A stretch of DNA of 64,000 nucleotides from Mesorhizobium sp. WSM3859 (GTDB lineage Bacteria; Pseudomonadota; Alphaproteobacteria; Rhizobiales; Rhizobiaceae). Every line of letters begins with the position of its first letter. Positions within the stretch are counted from its first letter, which is position 1. The DNA lies in contig NZ_NSGG01000001.1 of the NCBI RefSeq assembly GCF_002295065.1, positions 124,001-188,000 of the forward strand. The letters are read 5' to 3'. Of this stretch, positions 1 through 10,236 are shown in pieces. The notes beneath the pieces are model-generated. The model made no database searches and was not told the origin of the DNA. It saw nothing but the letters and a program-made list of their open reading frames with translations. The position numbers and the translations under genes were made by a program.

Positions 1-201
1 AGCATCGCACTCATTGCCGAATTGGCGGACATAGCGCTCATAGGTGTTCGCCCCCGTAGACAGCACCACCGCATGCCGGCTCTGGATCAGCGCCTGGGTC
101 TGCGCGCAGGTCATGGTGCGTGTGTCGGGCCGTGCATCGGCGAAAGTTGTGGCGGCAACGATCATCGTTGCCGCGCAAAACGCAATCTTGCCTGTGGGCA
201 T
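1..201 (-). CDS. Small exported protein of unknown function (3' end outside window)
   Basis: Sixty-seven codons are visible before the window edge, starting at the ATG at 201. The N-terminus MPTGKIAFCAATMIVAATTF is a short basic stretch followed by a hydrophobic core, and FADA-RPD resembles a signal-peptidase site, so export to the periplasm is inferred. The mature part has two cysteines (MTCAQ, GNECD) that could form a disulfide. The pattern Q-x-x-V-V-L-S-T-G-x-x-T-Y-x-R-Y-V resembles small conserved exported proteins of rhizobia whose role is unknown to me. It is separated by about 150 bp from the histidine kinase gene on the same strand, so co-transcription is possible but not shown. Confidence 0.6.
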   Translation of the reverse strand, partial: MPTGKIAFCAATMIVAATTFADARPDTRTMTCAQTQALIQSRHAVVLSTGANTYERYVRQFGNECDA

Positions 202-351
202 GGTGGCATCCTCGCAAATCGGCAAATTCGCATCTTGCGACACCGCTTCGCAACAGCGGTGTGGTCACGATGCAGCGAGCAAAGCCTTGAAAAGCAGTTG
301 AAACCCCGCGCCCAAATCCTGGAATTGCCCGAGGACAAACAACGTCCGAGG

Positions 352-1596
352 TCAGGCTGTTGCAAAAACCGCTGTCTGCAGCAACCCTCCCCCCGGCCGG
401 TTCTCCAGCGTGATCGAGCCGCCATAGCGCTCGATGATCTCCTTGGCGATCGCAAGCCCCAGCCCCGCGCCCGGGATGAACTGCGTGCGCGCCGGATCGA
501 CCCGGAAGAACGGCTCGAAGGCCTTGTTCAGGAGGTCCGGCGGGATGCCGGCGCCGCGGTCGGCGATGGTGAGGACCGCCTGGCCGTCTCGCCGCGCAAG
601 CGCGACGGTGCAGCTCTTGCCATGCGTGGCGGCGTTGACGATCAGGTTGCGCAGCGCGCGGCGCAAGCCGAGCGCGCCGGCCTTGACCGACACATGGTCG
701 AGATGGTCGATCGTCACTGCATGACCGAGCGAGACCATTTCGACCTCGATATCGCGGACCAGCCTGTCCAGTTCCACCGGCTCGACCGCATCCTGGTTCA
801 CCTCTTCGCGCACCAGGCGGATAGCGCTGTCGGCGATACGATCGAGCTCGTCGAGGTCGCTCAGCCATTTCTCGCGATCCTCTTCGAGGAATTCGGCCCT
901 CAGCCGCATCCTGGTCATCGGGGTCCTGAGATCGTGGCCGGCCGCCGCGACTAGGCGCATGCGGCTTTCCATCGCCGTTTTCAATCTTGCCGACAGCTCG
1001 TTGAGCGCATGTGCTGTTGCCCTCACCTCGGCCGAGCCTTTCTCCGGCAAAGTCGCCAGCATGCCATCCGAGCCGATCTTGCTGACGGCGGCTTCGAGCA
1101 TTTCGAGCGGCCGCACCAGCACGCCGGTGAAATAGATCGACACAGGCGTGGCCCCGAGGACGATCAGCACCATCCAGCCGGCCAGCCCGTACCAGACATC
1201 GCGTGGCGGGCCGAAATCGGGAACGTCGACGATCATAAAGCGATGGTCGGGCAGCGCGACTGAGGCAATCATTCGGGGCTGCCCGGCATTGCGGGTGACG
1301 ACCGCCGAGACATCGAGACCATTCCGGCGCAGCATGTCGTTCAGCACCTGCGTGTGTTTGCGATCCTCGAAACCCGGCGCCGGACGATCGCTGATCATCA
1401 CCGGCGCATCGCCGCTGCCCGGCACGTGGCCGGGTACCAACTGCACCATGTATTGGATCTGGTGCGCCAGCGGCCCCATGGTCAGTTCCGGCGATGGCCC
1501 GCCGAGCACCTTGACCGCCACGAAGGTGGCGAGCCCGACCACGCCGAGGATCGACGCGACGAGCAGGATGATCAGCCGCCGGCGCAGCGAAGTCAC
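352..1596 (-). CDS. Sensor histidine kinase of a two-component system
   Basis: A 414-residue membrane kinase that would autophosphorylate on histidine and pass phosphate to the response regulator encoded just upstream. A first membrane segment (LIILLVASILGVVGLATFVA) is followed by a periplasmic loop of about 120 residues, a second segment (WMVLIVLGATPVSIYF), a HAMP-like linker, the H-box GHDLRTPMTRMRL, the N-box RNLIVNAATHG, the G1 box DRGAGIPPD, the F-box FEPFFRVD and the G2 box GAGLGLAI. All catalytic boxes are present, so it should be active. The start is a GTG whose last two bases overlap the TGA of the regulator gene (GTGA), indicating translational coupling. The stimulus is unknown; the divergent Spy/CpxP-like gene suggests envelope or metal stress. 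Confidence 0.93.
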   Translation of the reverse strand: MTSLRRRLIILLVASILGVVGLATFVAVKVLGGPSPELTMGPLAHQIQYMVQLVPGHVPGSGDAPVMISDRPAPGFEDRKHTQVLNDMLRRNGLDVSAVVTRNAGQPRMIASVALPDHRFMIVDVPDFGPPRDVWYGLAGWMVLIVLGATPVSIYFTGVLVRPLEMLEAAVSKIGSDGMLATLPEKGSAEVRATAHALNELSARLKTAMESRMRLVAAAGHDLRTPMTRMRLRAEFLEEDREKWLSDLDELDRIADSAIRLVREEVNQDAVEPVELDRLVRDIEVEMVSLGHAVTIDHLDHVSVKAGALGLRRALRNLIVNAATHGKSCTVALARRDGQAVLTIADRGAGIPPDLLNKAFEPFFRVDPARTQFIPGAGLGLAIAKEIIERYGGSITLENRPGGGLLQTAVFATA

Positions 1597-2318
1597 GCTT
1601 CTGTCTCCGCCGTCTCGACGCGCGCGGTCAGTTGATAGCCGCCATTGCGTACGGTCTTGAACAGGCTGTCCTCGCCCGCTTCGGCGAATTTCCTCCGCAG
1701 CCGGCTCATCAGCACGTCGACGGACCGGTCGAGCGGCTCGCGCTCGCGCCCTTGCGTCAGGTCGAGCAGCTTGTCCCGCGACAAAAGCCGTCCCGGCCGA
1801 TCGAGAAAGACCTGCAGCAGATCGAACTCCGCGCCGGTCAGGTCGACCAGGGCGCCATCGGCATCCATCACCTTTCGCGTGTCCGGCTCCAGCCTGTAAC
1901 CGGCAAAATGATAGACGCGAACCTTGGGCGGGGCGGCTTCTTCCGGCGCCGAGCGCCTGAGCACGGCGCGGATGCGGGCCGAAAGCTCGCGCGGGTTGAA
2001 CGGCTTGCCGAGATAGTCGTCGGCGCCGAGTTCCAGGCCGATGATACGGTCGACATCTTCCTTCAGCGCCGTCAGCAGGATGACCGGAATGTGCGGCTTG
2101 CGATCGCGCAGGCTCCGGCAGATGTCGAGGCCGGAGCCGTCCGGCAGCATGACGTCGAGCACGATCAGGTCGAACTGGCCGGAGCCGAGCTTCTGTTCGC
2201 ATTCGCGCCGGTCCGCCGCCACCGACACGCGAAAGCCCTGCCCGTCGAGATAGCGCCCGAGCAGCGTCCTGATCTCGCGATCATCGTCCACGACGAGGAT
2301 GTGGGGTTGTGCCTGCAT
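1593..2318 (-). CDS. OmpR-family response regulator
   Basis: A 241-residue DNA-binding regulator. Residues 1-120 form a receiver domain with the acidic pocket VVDDD near the N-terminus, the likely phospho-acceptor Asp in IVLDVMLPDGSG and the conserved Lys in YLGKPFNPREL. The C-terminal half is a winged-helix Trans_reg_C domain (VDLTGAEFDLLQVF, LDRSVDVLMSRLRRKF, VRNGGYQL). The ATG at 2318 (MQAQPHILVVDDD) is chosen because the receiver fold begins immediately after it; the open frame extends further upstream with no family-like sequence. It is co-transcribed with the kinase. Direct GGAAAC repeats in the divergent promoter region are candidate binding sites. Confidence 0.94.
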   Translation of the reverse strand: MQAQPHILVVDDDREIRTLLGRYLDGQGFRVSVAADRRECEQKLGSGQFDLIVLDVMLPDGSGLDICRSLRDRKPHIPVILLTALKEDVDRIIGLELGADDYLGKPFNPRELSARIRAVLRRSAPEEAAPPKVRVYHFAGYRLEPDTRKVMDADGALVDLTGAEFDLLQVFLDRPGRLLSRDKLLDLTQGREREPLDRSVDVLMSRLRRKFAEAGEDSLFKTVRNGGYQLTARVETAETEA

Positions 2319-2389
2319 TCTTCGCCCGCTTGCCTTTTCGTTCCTGATTATAGGGAGCGACGCCGCCAAGCGGCATGGAAAATTGCAAC

Positions 2390-2458
2390 GGAACGTTTCC
2401 AAGACCCCGCCGGAAACATTCGGAAACAAATCTCCTTTTTCTGGAAACCTTCGGCAAC
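2390..2458. promoter_or_regulatory. Candidate regulator-binding repeats between divergent promoters
   Basis: The 212-bp region between the response regulator and the Spy-like gene holds an 11-bp palindrome GGAACGTTTCC (2390-2400) and two 16-bp repeats, GGAAACATTCGGAAAC at 2412-2427 and GGAAACCTTCGGCAAC at 2443-2458 (14 of 16 identical). Within each repeat the half sites recur every 10 bp, and the repeats are 31 bp apart, about three helical turns. This phasing is typical of OmpR-family dimers bound to direct repeats. Assignment to the adjacent regulator is inference. Confidence 0.45.
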
Positions 2459-2530
2459 GCGCCGAAGCAAAGCGGCAAAAGACGCTTCCTATCCTCCCGG
2501 CATCCGAAGCACGCAGGAAAGGATAACGTC

Positions 2531-3202
2531 ATGCGAAGCAGACTTCTGGCGCTTGGCCTGTTCTCGGTCGCGGCCGTCCATCCGGTGTTTGCCGCCCAGC
2601 CGGAGCCCGGCGCTGCACCCGCGGATGAGCCGCCGGCAATCGGCCGGCAAGACGATGCTGGCCCCGGCCCGATGAAGCCGTGGCCCGGTCAGCGCTGGGC
2701 GATGCGGCACGGCCCTGAGGACTTCGGTCCTCACCGCATGGGTCCGCCGCCGGAATTCCTTGCTGCCAGGCTCGCCGCGCTCGAGACCCGGATCGGCATC
2801 CGCTCCGAGCAGCTCGATGCCTGGCGCGACTATACCAGCGCGCTGCAGGCGGTGCTGGCGCCACCGCCGCGGCCCGATTTCGCCCCGCCCGGCCGCGGGC
2901 CTGACGATGCTATTGGCGGCAAGCCGAATCAGGCAAAGCGGGACCCTTTCGCCTTCCAGGAAAAGCTGGCCGACGAGGTGACCAAACGCGCCGCTTCCGC
3001 CGCCAAGCTCAAGGACGCCATCACGGTGTTGCGGGCCAAGCTGACGCCCGAACAGCTCGAAATACTCGCTTCGGCGGATCGGCCGCACGGCCCGCCCCCC
3101 GGTCCATGGGGTGATCCGCCGGACGCAGCTGGCCCCGGAGGTCTGCCTGATCATGGCGGACAGCTCCCTCCACCCCTACCCCCGAGTGGTGAGCAACTCT
3201 AA
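2531..3202 (+). CDS. Spy/CpxP-like periplasmic LTXXQ-motif protein
   Basis: A 223-residue exported protein. The N-terminus MRSRLLALGLFSVAAVHPVF-AAQ is a signal peptide. The mature protein is rich in Pro, Gly and Ala; its middle part (ARLAALETRIGIRSEQLDAW) and the segment LRAKLTPEQLEILASAD match the LTXXQ-type helices of the Spy/CpxP/CnrX family, periplasmic chaperones or metal-stress sensors. Proline-rich ends (PPPGPWGDPPDAAGPGG) flank the helical core. The start at 2531 follows a strong ribosome site AGGAAAGGA; an upstream in-frame ATG at 2375 would lie inside the regulatory repeats. Divergent placement from a two-component system suggests it is a target of, or input to, that system. Family fit is moderate because sequence outside the motif is low in complexity. 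Confidence 0.75.
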   Translation: MRSRLLALGLFSVAAVHPVFAAQPEPGAAPADEPPAIGRQDDAGPGPMKPWPGQRWAMRHGPEDFGPHRMGPPPEFLAARLAALETRIGIRSEQLDAWRDYTSALQAVLAPPPRPDFAPPGRGPDDAIGGKPNQAKRDPFAFQEKLADEVTKRAASAAKLKDAITVLRAKLTPEQLEILASADRPHGPPPGPWGDPPDAAGPGGLPDHGGQLPPPLPPSGEQL

Positions 3203-3211
3203 CCGGCTGCG

Positions 3212-3254
3212 CCGGCCGGCCCCCTGACCCACCCGTTAAAGGGCCGGCCGGTTT
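3212..3254 (+). terminator. Rho-independent terminator candidate after the Spy-like gene
   Basis: An 11-bp perfect stem CCGGCCGGCCC (3212-3222) with GGGCCGGCCGG (3241-3251) and an 18-nt loop, followed by a short T run, begins 10 bp after the stop codon. The long loop and short T tract make it less than ideal. Confidence 0.55.
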
Positions 3255-3445
3255 CCGATCAAGGCCGCGTCTCACATGGTAGCGGCTCGCGAGGCGCACG
3301 GAGAACAATATGGGAAGCTTTTGATGATGCTGCGCTTGATCTCGTCTGCAGGCTCATTCGACCTCCTCCGTCGTTGTCTCTCCAATGCGCCCGCCTCAGC
3401 CATCGGGCGGCCATAGCAACTCCAGCGAAAAGATGATTCGGACCA

Positions 3446-4714
3446 ATGCGCATTTCGTTCAGCCAGCATTCCTTGCCGACGCGCCGCATGGCAGTCGTCA
3501 CCCTGTTTGGCGCCGCGCTGCTTGTGGCGGCCTGTTCGCAGGAAAAGAGCCAGGTGCCGGCGGGCATGGGGGGTGCCGGCAGGCCGGAGGTCGGCGTCGT
3601 CACCCTGCACCCGCAATCGGTCGCGATCACAGCCGAGCTGCCGGGTCGCACAGCGGCCTCGCTCGTCGCCGAGGTGCGCCCGCAGGTCGACGGCATCATC
3701 CGCCAGCGCCTATTCCAGGAAGGCGCCGAGGTGGTGGCGGGGCAGCCGCTCTACCTCATCGATCCGGCAAGCTATCAGGCCGCCTATGACAGCGCCGTCG
3801 CCACGCAGCAGAAGGCTGAAGCCGCAGTGCCCACCGCCCAGGCCAAGTTCGACCGCTACGCCGGGCTGCTGAAGCAGAACGTCGTCTCGAAGCAGGATTA
3901 CGATGATGCCGCCGCGACGCTGGCGCAGGCGCAGGCCGACGTCGCAGCGGCCAAGGCCAGCGTCGAAACCGCCAAGATCAGCCTCAATCGCACCTCGATC
4001 ACCGTGCCGATCGCCGGGCGTATAGACAAATCCTCGCTGACGCCGGGCGCGCTGGTCACCGCCAACCAGGAAACGGTGCTGACCACGATTCGCTCGCTCG
4101 ATCCGATCAATGTCGACGTCACGCAGTCCAGCACCAACCTGCTCAATCTGCGACAGGCGATCAACGAAGGCCGGCTGAAATTCAGCGGGAACAATGTCAG
4201 CGTCAAGCTGAAGCTCGACAACGGCACCCTCTACGCGCAGAACGGCAAGCTGGAGTTCGCCGGCGCCAATGTCGACCAGTCGACCGGCACCTTCGCTCTC
4301 AGAGCCCAGTTCCCCAATCCCGACCGGCTGCTCTTGCCTGGCATGTATGTGCGCGCCATCGTCGAGGAAGGCGTCGCCCAAAACAGCTTCCTGGTGCCGC
4401 AGCGCGGCGTCACCCGCGACCCCAAGGGCCAGGCGACGGCCATGGTCGTCAATGCCCAGGGCAAGGTCGAGCAGCGCGTGCTCAGCGTGCGCAACAGTGT
4501 CGGCAACAATTGGCTGGTGGATTCCGGCGTCGGCGACGGCGACCGCGTCATCGTCGAGGGCCTGCAGCTGGTGCGCGCGGGAGGCGACGCGACAGCGGTC
4601 GAGGTGACGATCGACGAAACGACCGGCGAGATCAAGGACCGCGAGCAGAGCTCCGCCTCGGCGAACGCCGCCGGTGCCGCCAAGCAGCCGTCCTCCGGCG
4701 CAACCGGGAACTGA
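3446..4714 (+). CDS. RND efflux periplasmic adaptor lipoprotein (AcrA/MexA type)
   Basis: A 422-residue membrane-fusion protein linking an RND pump to an outer-membrane channel. LLVAACS is a lipobox with the acylated Cys at residue 30 if translation starts at 3446; an alternative ATG at 3488 would still give a valid lipoprotein signal. After it come the lipoyl/barrel-sandwich half ([20 protein letters not shown]), a coiled-coil hairpin rich in Ala and Lys (about residues 110-180, [20 protein letters not shown]), the second lipoyl half ([20 protein letters not shown]) and beta-barrel and membrane-proximal domains ([15 protein letters not shown]). It is first in a three-gene operon; the pump start follows its stop by 4 bp. 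Confidence 0.95.
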   Translation: MRISFSQHSLPTRRMAVVTLFGAALLVAACSQEKSQVPAGMGGAGRPEVGVVTLHPQSVAITAELPGRTAASLVAEVRPQVDGIIRQRLFQEGAEVVAGQPLYLIDPASYQAAYDSAVATQQKAEAAVPTAQAKFDRYAGLLKQNVVSKQDYDDAAATLAQAQADVAAAKASVETAKISLNRTSITVPIAGRIDKSSLTPGALVTANQETVLTTIRSLDPINVDVTQSSTNLLNLRQAINEGRLKFSGNNVSVKLKLDNGTLYAQNGKLEFAGANVDQSTGTFALRAQFPNPDRLLLPGMYVRAIVEEGVAQNSFLVPQRGVTRDPKGQATAMVVNAQGKVEQRVLSVRNSVGNNWLVDSGVGDGDRVIVEGLQLVRAGGDATAVEVTIDETTGEIKDREQSSASANAAGAAKQPSSGATGN

Positions 4715-4718
4715 CGCG

Positions 4719-7700
4719 ATGTCGGGATTCTTCATCAACCGGCCGATCTTCGCCTGGGTGATCGCCATCGTCATCATGCTGGGCGGCCTCTTGGCGCTGC
4801 AGTCGCTGCCGATCTCGCAATACCCGCAGATCGCTCCAACCACGGTCAACATCAGCGCCAGCTATCCCGGCGCCGACGCCCAGACCGTCGAGAACTCGGT
4901 GACCAAGGTCATCGAACAGGGCATGACCGGCATCGACAACCTCGATTACATGACGGCGACGTCGACCTCGACCGGACAGGCCTCGATCACACTGACCTTC
5001 ACCAGCGGCGCCAACGCGGACACCGCCCAGGTGCAGACGCAGAACAAGCTGCAGCTCGTGCAGTCGCAGCTGCCGCAGGTCGTCCAGAGCAACGGCATCA
5101 CCGTCTCCAAATCCTCGACCGGCTTCCTGGTGGTCATCGGCTTCGTCTCCAGCGACGGCAAGATGAGCTCGACCGACCTCGCGGACTATGTCGACTCAAC
5201 CATCAACGACACGCTGAAGCGGGTCGAAGGCGTCGGCTCGACGCAGCTCTTCGGCTCCGGCTATGCCATGCGCATCTGGCTCGACCCGGACAAACTAGCG
5301 CAATATTCGCTGATGCCGAGCGATGTGGCGACGGCGATCGAGGCGCAGAACACGCAGGTTTCGGCCGGTCAGCTCGGCAGCCTGCCGGCGCGCAAGGGCC
5401 AACAGCTCAACGCCACGGTGACGGCGAGGAGCCGGCTGCAGACCGCCGAACAGTTCCGCAACATCATCCTGAAGAGCAATACCGACGGCTCGCTGGTGCG
5501 GCTGAACGATGTCGCCAAGGTCGAGATCGGCGCCGAAAGCTACACCACCCAAGCCCATTACAACGGCAAGCCGGCAGCCGGCGTCGCCGTCAGCCTGGCG
5601 ACCGGCGCCAACGCGATCAACACGGCGGAAGCGGTGCGCACGACGATCAATCGCCTGAGCTCGACCTTCCCGCAAGGCGTCGAGGTCGTCTACCCGTACG
5701 ACACCTCGCCCTTCGTGCGCCTGTCGATCGAGGAAGTGGTGAAGACGCTGGCCGAAGCGATTGTGCTGGTGTTCTTGGTTATGTTCCTGTTCCTGCAGAA
5801 CCTGCGCGCCACCATCATCCCGACGATCGCCGTGCCGGTGGTGCTGCTCGGCACGTTCGGCGTGCTCTCCTTCTTCGGCTATTCGATCAACACGCTGACC
5901 ATGTTCGCCATGGTTCTCGCCATCGGCCTGCTCGTCGACGACGCCATCGTCGTGGTCGAGAATGTCGAGCGCGTCATGCAGGAGGAAGGCCTGCCGCCGA
6001 AAGAGGCGACGCGCAAATCGATGAACGAGATCACCGGCGCGCTGATCGGCATCGCCACCGTGCTGTCGGCGGTGTTCGTGCCAATGGCTTTCTTCGGCGG
6101 TTCCACCGGCATCATCTACCGGCAATTCTCGGTCACCATCGTCTCGGCGATGGTGCTCTCTGTGCTGGTTGCACTGGTCCTGACGCCGGCGCTCTGCGCC
6201 ACGATCCTGCGCCCTGCCAAGGACCATGCGACGCGGAAAGGTCCGTTTGGCTGGTTCAACCGCGTCTTCGATCGCGGCACGATCGCCTACCGCGACGGCG
6301 CGCACGGCATCATCAACCGATCCTGGCGCTTCCTCGCGATTTTCCTGGCCATCGTGATCGCCATGGGCTGGATGTTTGCCCGGCTGCCGAGTTCCTTCCT
6401 GCCAGACGAGGATCAGGGCATTTTGATCACCAGCGCGTCGCTGCCCGTCGGCGCGACGCAGGACCGCACCGAGCGCGTGCTGGCCCAGGTGACCGACCAT
6501 TATCTGAACGAAGAAAAGGATGCTGTCGAAGGCGTGTTCACCGCTTCCGGTTTCGGCTTCGGCGGCGCCGGGCAGAATGTCGGCATCGCTTTCGTGAGGA
6601 TGAAGGATTTCGACCAGCGCAAATCGCCGGCTCTGGCCGCGCAAGCGGTCGCCGGCCGCGCCATGGGCGCCTTCTCCAAGATCAAGGATGCTCAGGTCTT
6701 CGCGCTCGCCCCGCCCGCCATCCAGGGTTTCGGCAACACTAACGGCTTCGATTTGTATTTGCAGGACGTCAACGGCGCCGGCCATGAGGCCCTGATCCAG
6801 ACGCGCAACCAGCTTCTGGGTCTCGCTGCAAAGAGCAAGCTGCTCGCCAACACCCGTCCCAACGGGCAGGAGGATCAGCCGCAATTCTCGGTCGACATCG
6901 ACCAGGAGAAGGCGAGCGCGCTAGGCATCAGCCTTGCCGACATCAACAACACGCTCTCCACTGCCTGGGGCAGCGATTACGTCAACGACTTCATCGATCG
7001 CGGGCGGGTGAAGCCGGTCTACCTGCAGTCGGGCGCGGATTTCCGCATGCAGCCGGAAGATCTCGACAAATGGCAGGTCCGCAACTCCGGCGGCGCCATG
7101 GTGCCGTTCTCGGCCTTCGCCTCCAGCCACTGGACCTACGGATCCCCCCGCCTCGAACGCTACAACGGCTCGGCGGCGGTCGAGATCCAGGGCGCCGCGG
7201 CCGCCGGCCAAAGCTCCGGCGCGGCGATGGACGAGATCGACAAATTGGTCGCGCAACTGCCCGCCGGATATTCGCATGAATGGACCGGGCTCTCGCACCA
7301 GGAGAAGCTTTCCGGCAACCAGGCGATGTCGCTCTACGCGATTTCGGCGCTGGTCGTGTTCCTGTGCCTTGCCGCGCTCTATGAGAGCTGGTCGATCCCG
7401 TTCGCCGTGATGCTGTCTGTGCCGATCGGCATCTTCGGCGCGCTGGCGGCGGCCACCCTCTTTGGCCAGACCAACGACGTCTATTTCAAGGTCGGACTGC
7501 TCACCACGATCGGTCTTGCCGCCAAGAACGCAATCCTCATCGTCGAGTTCGCCATCGAGCGGCAGGCGGCCGGAATGGGACTGGTCGAAGCGACCCTCGA
7601 AGCGGCGCGACAACGCCTGCGACCGATCCTGATGACCTCGCTGGCCTTCATCCTCGGCGTCACGCCTCTGGCGATCGCCAGCGGCGCGGGCTCGGGCGCG

Positions 7701-7862
7701 CAGAACTCGGTCGGCATCGGTGTCATGGGCGGCATGATCGCGGCGACCGTGATCGGCGTCTTCCTGGTGCCGCTTCTCTTCGTCACGGTGCGCCGCATCT
7801 TCAAGGGCAAGGCGACTAAGCAGGATACGAGCAGGACACAAGTCACAGCCACTCAAGAATAG
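4719..7862 (+). CDS. RND multidrug efflux pump inner-membrane subunit (HAE1, AcrB/MexB type)
   Basis: A 1047-residue proton-driven transporter, full length for the family. It begins [17 protein letters not shown], the conserved first transmembrane helix. The porter domain follows, then the TM4 proton-relay region [18 protein letters not shown] with the Asp pair and the second half with the repeat relay [16 protein letters not shown] in TM10 including the conserved Lys. Twelve membrane segments in two halves with large periplasmic loops are evident. The start at 4719 is chosen by the conserved N-terminus. Substrate range (drugs, dyes, plant flavonoids or isothiocyanates) cannot be read from sequence. 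It is the middle gene of the adaptor-pump-channel operon. Confidence 0.97.
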   Translation: MSGFFINRPIFAWVIAIVIMLGGLLALQSLPISQYPQIAPTTVNISASYPGADAQTVENSVTKVIEQGMTGIDNLDYMTATSTSTGQASITLTFTSGANADTAQVQTQNKLQLVQSQLPQVVQSNGITVSKSSTGFLVVIGFVSSDGKMSSTDLADYVDSTINDTLKRVEGVGSTQLFGSGYAMRIWLDPDKLAQYSLMPSDVATAIEAQNTQVSAGQLGSLPARKGQQLNATVTARSRLQTAEQFRNIILKSNTDGSLVRLNDVAKVEIGAESYTTQAHYNGKPAAGVAVSLATGANAINTAEAVRTTINRLSSTFPQGVEVVYPYDTSPFVRLSIEEVVKTLAEAIVLVFLVMFLFLQNLRATIIPTIAVPVVLLGTFGVLSFFGYSINTLTMFAMVLAIGLLVDDAIVVVENVERVMQEEGLPPKEATRKSMNEITGALIGIATVLSAVFVPMAFFGGSTGIIYRQFSVTIVSAMVLSVLVALVLTPALCATILRPAKDHATRKGPFGWFNRVFDRGTIAYRDGAHGIINRSWRFLAIFLAIVIAMGWMFARLPSSFLPDEDQGILITSASLPVGATQDRTERVLAQVTDHYLNEEKDAVEGVFTASGFGFGGAGQNVGIAFVRMKDFDQRKSPALAAQAVAGRAMGAFSKIKDAQVFALAPPAIQGFGNTNGFDLYLQDVNGAGHEALIQTRNQLLGLAAKSKLLANTRPNGQEDQPQFSVDIDQEKASALGISLADINNTLSTAWGSDYVNDFIDRGRVKPVYLQSGADFRMQPEDLDKWQVRNSGGAMVPFSAFASSHWTYGSPRLERYNGSAAVEIQGAAAAGQSSGAAMDEIDKLVAQLPAGYSHEWTGLSHQEKLSGNQAMSLYAISALVVFLCLAALYESWSIPFAVMLSVPIGIFGALAAATLFGQTNDVYFKVGLLTTIGLAAKNAILIVEFAIERQAAGMGLVEATLEAARQRLRPILMTSLAFILGVTPLAIASGAGSGAQNSVGIGVMGGMIAATVIGVFLVPLLFVTVRRIFKGKATKQDTSRTQVTATQE

Positions 7863-7874
7863 AGGTTTCTTTTC

Positions 7875-9368
7875 ATGCCAGGTTTTGAACGCGGTCTCGC
7901 GACCGCGAAGGGGTTTCTTTTGCCCGCGTTTGCCGCTGCCCTGCTTTCGGGATGCGTCGTCGGTCCGGACTACCAGAAGCCTCTTCTGGCGATGCCGGCG
8001 AGCTGGAGTGGGCAGAAGGCGGCAAAACCGGCGAAGCCTGCGCAATTGTCCAAATGGTGGCAGCGCCTGCGCGATCCCGAGTTGAACGCGCTCGTGGAGG
8101 AAGCGGTCGCCGGCAATCTCGATGTCGCCACCGCCAAGGCCAAGATCCGCGAGGCGCGGGCAAGCTACCGCCAGTCGGTGGGCAAGTTGCTCCCATCCGC
8201 CGACGGTTCGGCCTCGGCCACCCGCAATAGGACCGCGGCAACTAGTTCGGGCACGGCAACCAGTACAACCTATGACCAGTATCAGGCAGGCTTCGATGCC
8301 AGCTGGGAACTCGACCTCTTCGGCGCCAACCGCCGCGGCGTCGAGGCCGCCAGCTACGGCTTGGACGCTTCCGAGGAAAGCCTGCGCTCGACCCTACTGA
8401 CCTTGGTCGGCGATGTCGCCTCCAACTATGTCCAGGCACGCGGCTATCAGGCCCGCATAGCGCTTGCCCGGCGCTCTGCCGCATCGCAGCGGCAAACCGC
8501 CCAGCTCACCCGCACAATGGCTTTAGCCGGCTCGGCGACCGCAGCGGACGTAGCCAAGGCGGAAGGACAGGCCAGCGGCACGGAAGCCGGCGTTCCGAGC
8601 CTGGAAGCGAGCTATGCCGAGGCCGTGCATCGCCTTTCCGTGCTGACCGGGCGGCAGCCAGCGGCCCTCAACGAGCGCTTGAAGCGCGCAACGCCGATTC
8701 CCGCGCCGCGCCTGCCGATCCCGACCGGCATCCCGGCCGACATCCTGCTCACCCGTCCGGACGTGCGCATGGCCGAGCGGCAGTATGCGCAGTCCACCGC
8801 CAAGATCGGCCAGGCCGAGGCGGCGCACTATCCGAGCGTCAGCCTGACCGGCGACATCAGCACCACGTCCCTGAAGCTCGGCGATCTCGGCAAGAACTCC
8901 ACCATCGGCTGGTCCTTCGGACCGACGCTCAGCGTGCCATTGTTCAATGGCGGCCAGTTGCAGGCGGCCGTCGACGTCGCCAAAGCCCAGCGCGACCAAT
9001 ATTTCGTCGCCTACAAGGCCGCCGTGCTGACGGCGCTGGAAGACGTGGAGAACGCCACAGTTTCGCTGTCGCAGGAGCGCATCAGGAACGGCAAGCTCGC
9101 CTCCTCCGCGAAGTCCTATGGCGATGCCGCGCGGCTTGAGGGAACGCTCTACAAGGCTGGCGAGACGAGCCTTCTCGACGTGCTCGATGCCCAGCGGTCG
9201 GCCTATTCCGCCGACGACTCCGTCCTGCAAAGCCGCGTCTCGATCGCCACCGATTACATAGCCTTGAACAAGGCGCTTGGCGGTGGCTGGAACGGCGCGA
9301 TCGACACAGCCAGGCCCGAAATCATCGATGTCCGCACCGGTCCGCGGCTGGCATCGAAGACGCAATGA
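7875..9368 (+). CDS. Outer-membrane efflux channel lipoprotein (NodT/OprM family)
   Basis: A 497-residue TolC-like channel that completes the tripartite pump. The lipobox LLSGC (Cys near residue 27) and the following VVGPDYQKP are typical of NodT/OprM lipoproteins. Two outer_membrane_efflux repeats are visible, each with the long alpha-barrel helices (ATAKAKIREARASYRQS; ANRRGVEAASYGLDASEESL; AQSTAKIGQAEAAHYPSVSL; VDVAKAQRDQYFVAYKAAVL) and the C-terminal YKAGETSLLDVLDAQRSAYS motif. It starts 12 bp after the pump stop codon, so one transcript is expected. With its own channel the system should not need TolC. Confidence 0.95.
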   Translation: MPGFERGLATAKGFLLPAFAAALLSGCVVGPDYQKPLLAMPASWSGQKAAKPAKPAQLSKWWQRLRDPELNALVEEAVAGNLDVATAKAKIREARASYRQSVGKLLPSADGSASATRNRTAATSSGTATSTTYDQYQAGFDASWELDLFGANRRGVEAASYGLDASEESLRSTLLTLVGDVASNYVQARGYQARIALARRSAASQRQTAQLTRTMALAGSATAADVAKAEGQASGTEAGVPSLEASYAEAVHRLSVLTGRQPAALNERLKRATPIPAPRLPIPTGIPADILLTRPDVRMAERQYAQSTAKIGQAEAAHYPSVSLTGDISTTSLKLGDLGKNSTIGWSFGPTLSVPLFNGGQLQAAVDVAKAQRDQYFVAYKAAVLTALEDVENATVSLSQERIRNGKLASSAKSYGDAARLEGTLYKAGETSLLDVLDAQRSAYSADDSVLQSRVSIATDYIALNKALGGGWNGAIDTARPEIIDVRTGPRLASKTQ

Positions 9369-9475
9369 CCGACGAGCCGTGCTCGCCTATCCGCCGCTAA
9401 CGGCCCGAACAAATCTCCGTGAGCGATGCCCGCAACCAATATCCCACTATATAACAGCCTCGTTGAGGTAATGAG

Positions 9476-10162
9476 ATGACAGGCGCCTACGATCTCGGAA
9501 CCAATCTGGTCCGCCGTATCTATGAAAAGCGCATAGATGCGCCGGCCATTCTTGACGCCGGCACGCATTTTCCCAATGCGGCGAAGTTCGCCGCCGCCTG
9601 GCAGGACATCCGCGACGAGGCGCTCGCGGCAAAGCTGAACAAAGCGCCGCGTTTCCACGACATCATGCCGGAGCAGGCCGATATCTCAGCCAATGACGGT
9701 CTCGACTGGCGCATGTTCGTGCTCAAGGCCTATGACATGACGGTCCCGGAAAACCTCGCGCGCATGCCGGTGCTGAGCCGGCTGCTGACCGAGTGCCCCG
9801 AGGTCAAGTCGGCGGCCGTCTCCTTCCTCGCCCCGCGCAAGCACATCCCGCCGCACCGCGGACCATTTCGCGGCATCATGCGCTTTCACCTCGGCCTGGT
9901 CATCCCGAAGCAGCCGGACGGCCGCCCGGCAACGATCATGATGATCAACCATGAGGAAAGGCGCATCGCCGACGGCGAATGCATGCTGTGGGACGACACG
10001 TTCGAGCACGAGGTCACGAACAACTCGGATCAGCCGCGCGTCGCGCTCCTGCTCGACGTGTGGCGTCCGCAAATGCCGCTGGATATGGAGATCTTGTCAC
10101 GCGTGATCGTGCGCGGCGTGCAGGTGGGAATGCGCTACCGGGGCGTGTCGTTCGGCGGCTGA
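9476..10162 (+). CDS. Aspartyl/asparaginyl beta-hydroxylase-like protein
   Basis: A 228-residue protein of the Asp/Asn beta-hydroxylase fold (2-oxoglutarate/Fe(II)-dependent oxygenases such as LpxO and human ASPH). The metal and cosubstrate motifs are visible: IPPHRGPFRGIMRFHLGL supplies the first His and the downstream Arg/His, and WDDTFEHEVTNNSDQPRVAL supplies the second His and the 2-oxoglutarate Arg. Bacterial relatives include LpxO, which hydroxylates lipid A acyl chains, so modification of a lipid or peptide is possible; the substrate is not known here. It has no membrane anchor. It lies 107 bp after the efflux operon on the same strand. Confidence 0.87.
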   Translation: MTGAYDLGTNLVRRIYEKRIDAPAILDAGTHFPNAAKFAAAWQDIRDEALAAKLNKAPRFHDIMPEQADISANDGLDWRMFVLKAYDMTVPENLARMPVLSRLLTECPEVKSAAVSFLAPRKHIPPHRGPFRGIMRFHLGLVIPKQPDGRPATIMMINHEERRIADGECMLWDDTFEHEVTNNSDQPRVALLLDVWRPQMPLDMEILSRVIVRGVQVGMRYRGVSFGG

Positions 10163-10236
10163 ACCAGTGCGATCAAGGCCTTGTGCATGTCGCCCCGTAG
10201 GTAAGGTCTTGGGAAAGACCTGGACGAAATAAAGAC

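Noticed and set aside
1632..2675. Plus-strand 347-codon frame opposite the response regulator
   Set aside because: The minus strand encodes a clear receiver plus winged-helix protein; the plus frame has no recognisable pattern.
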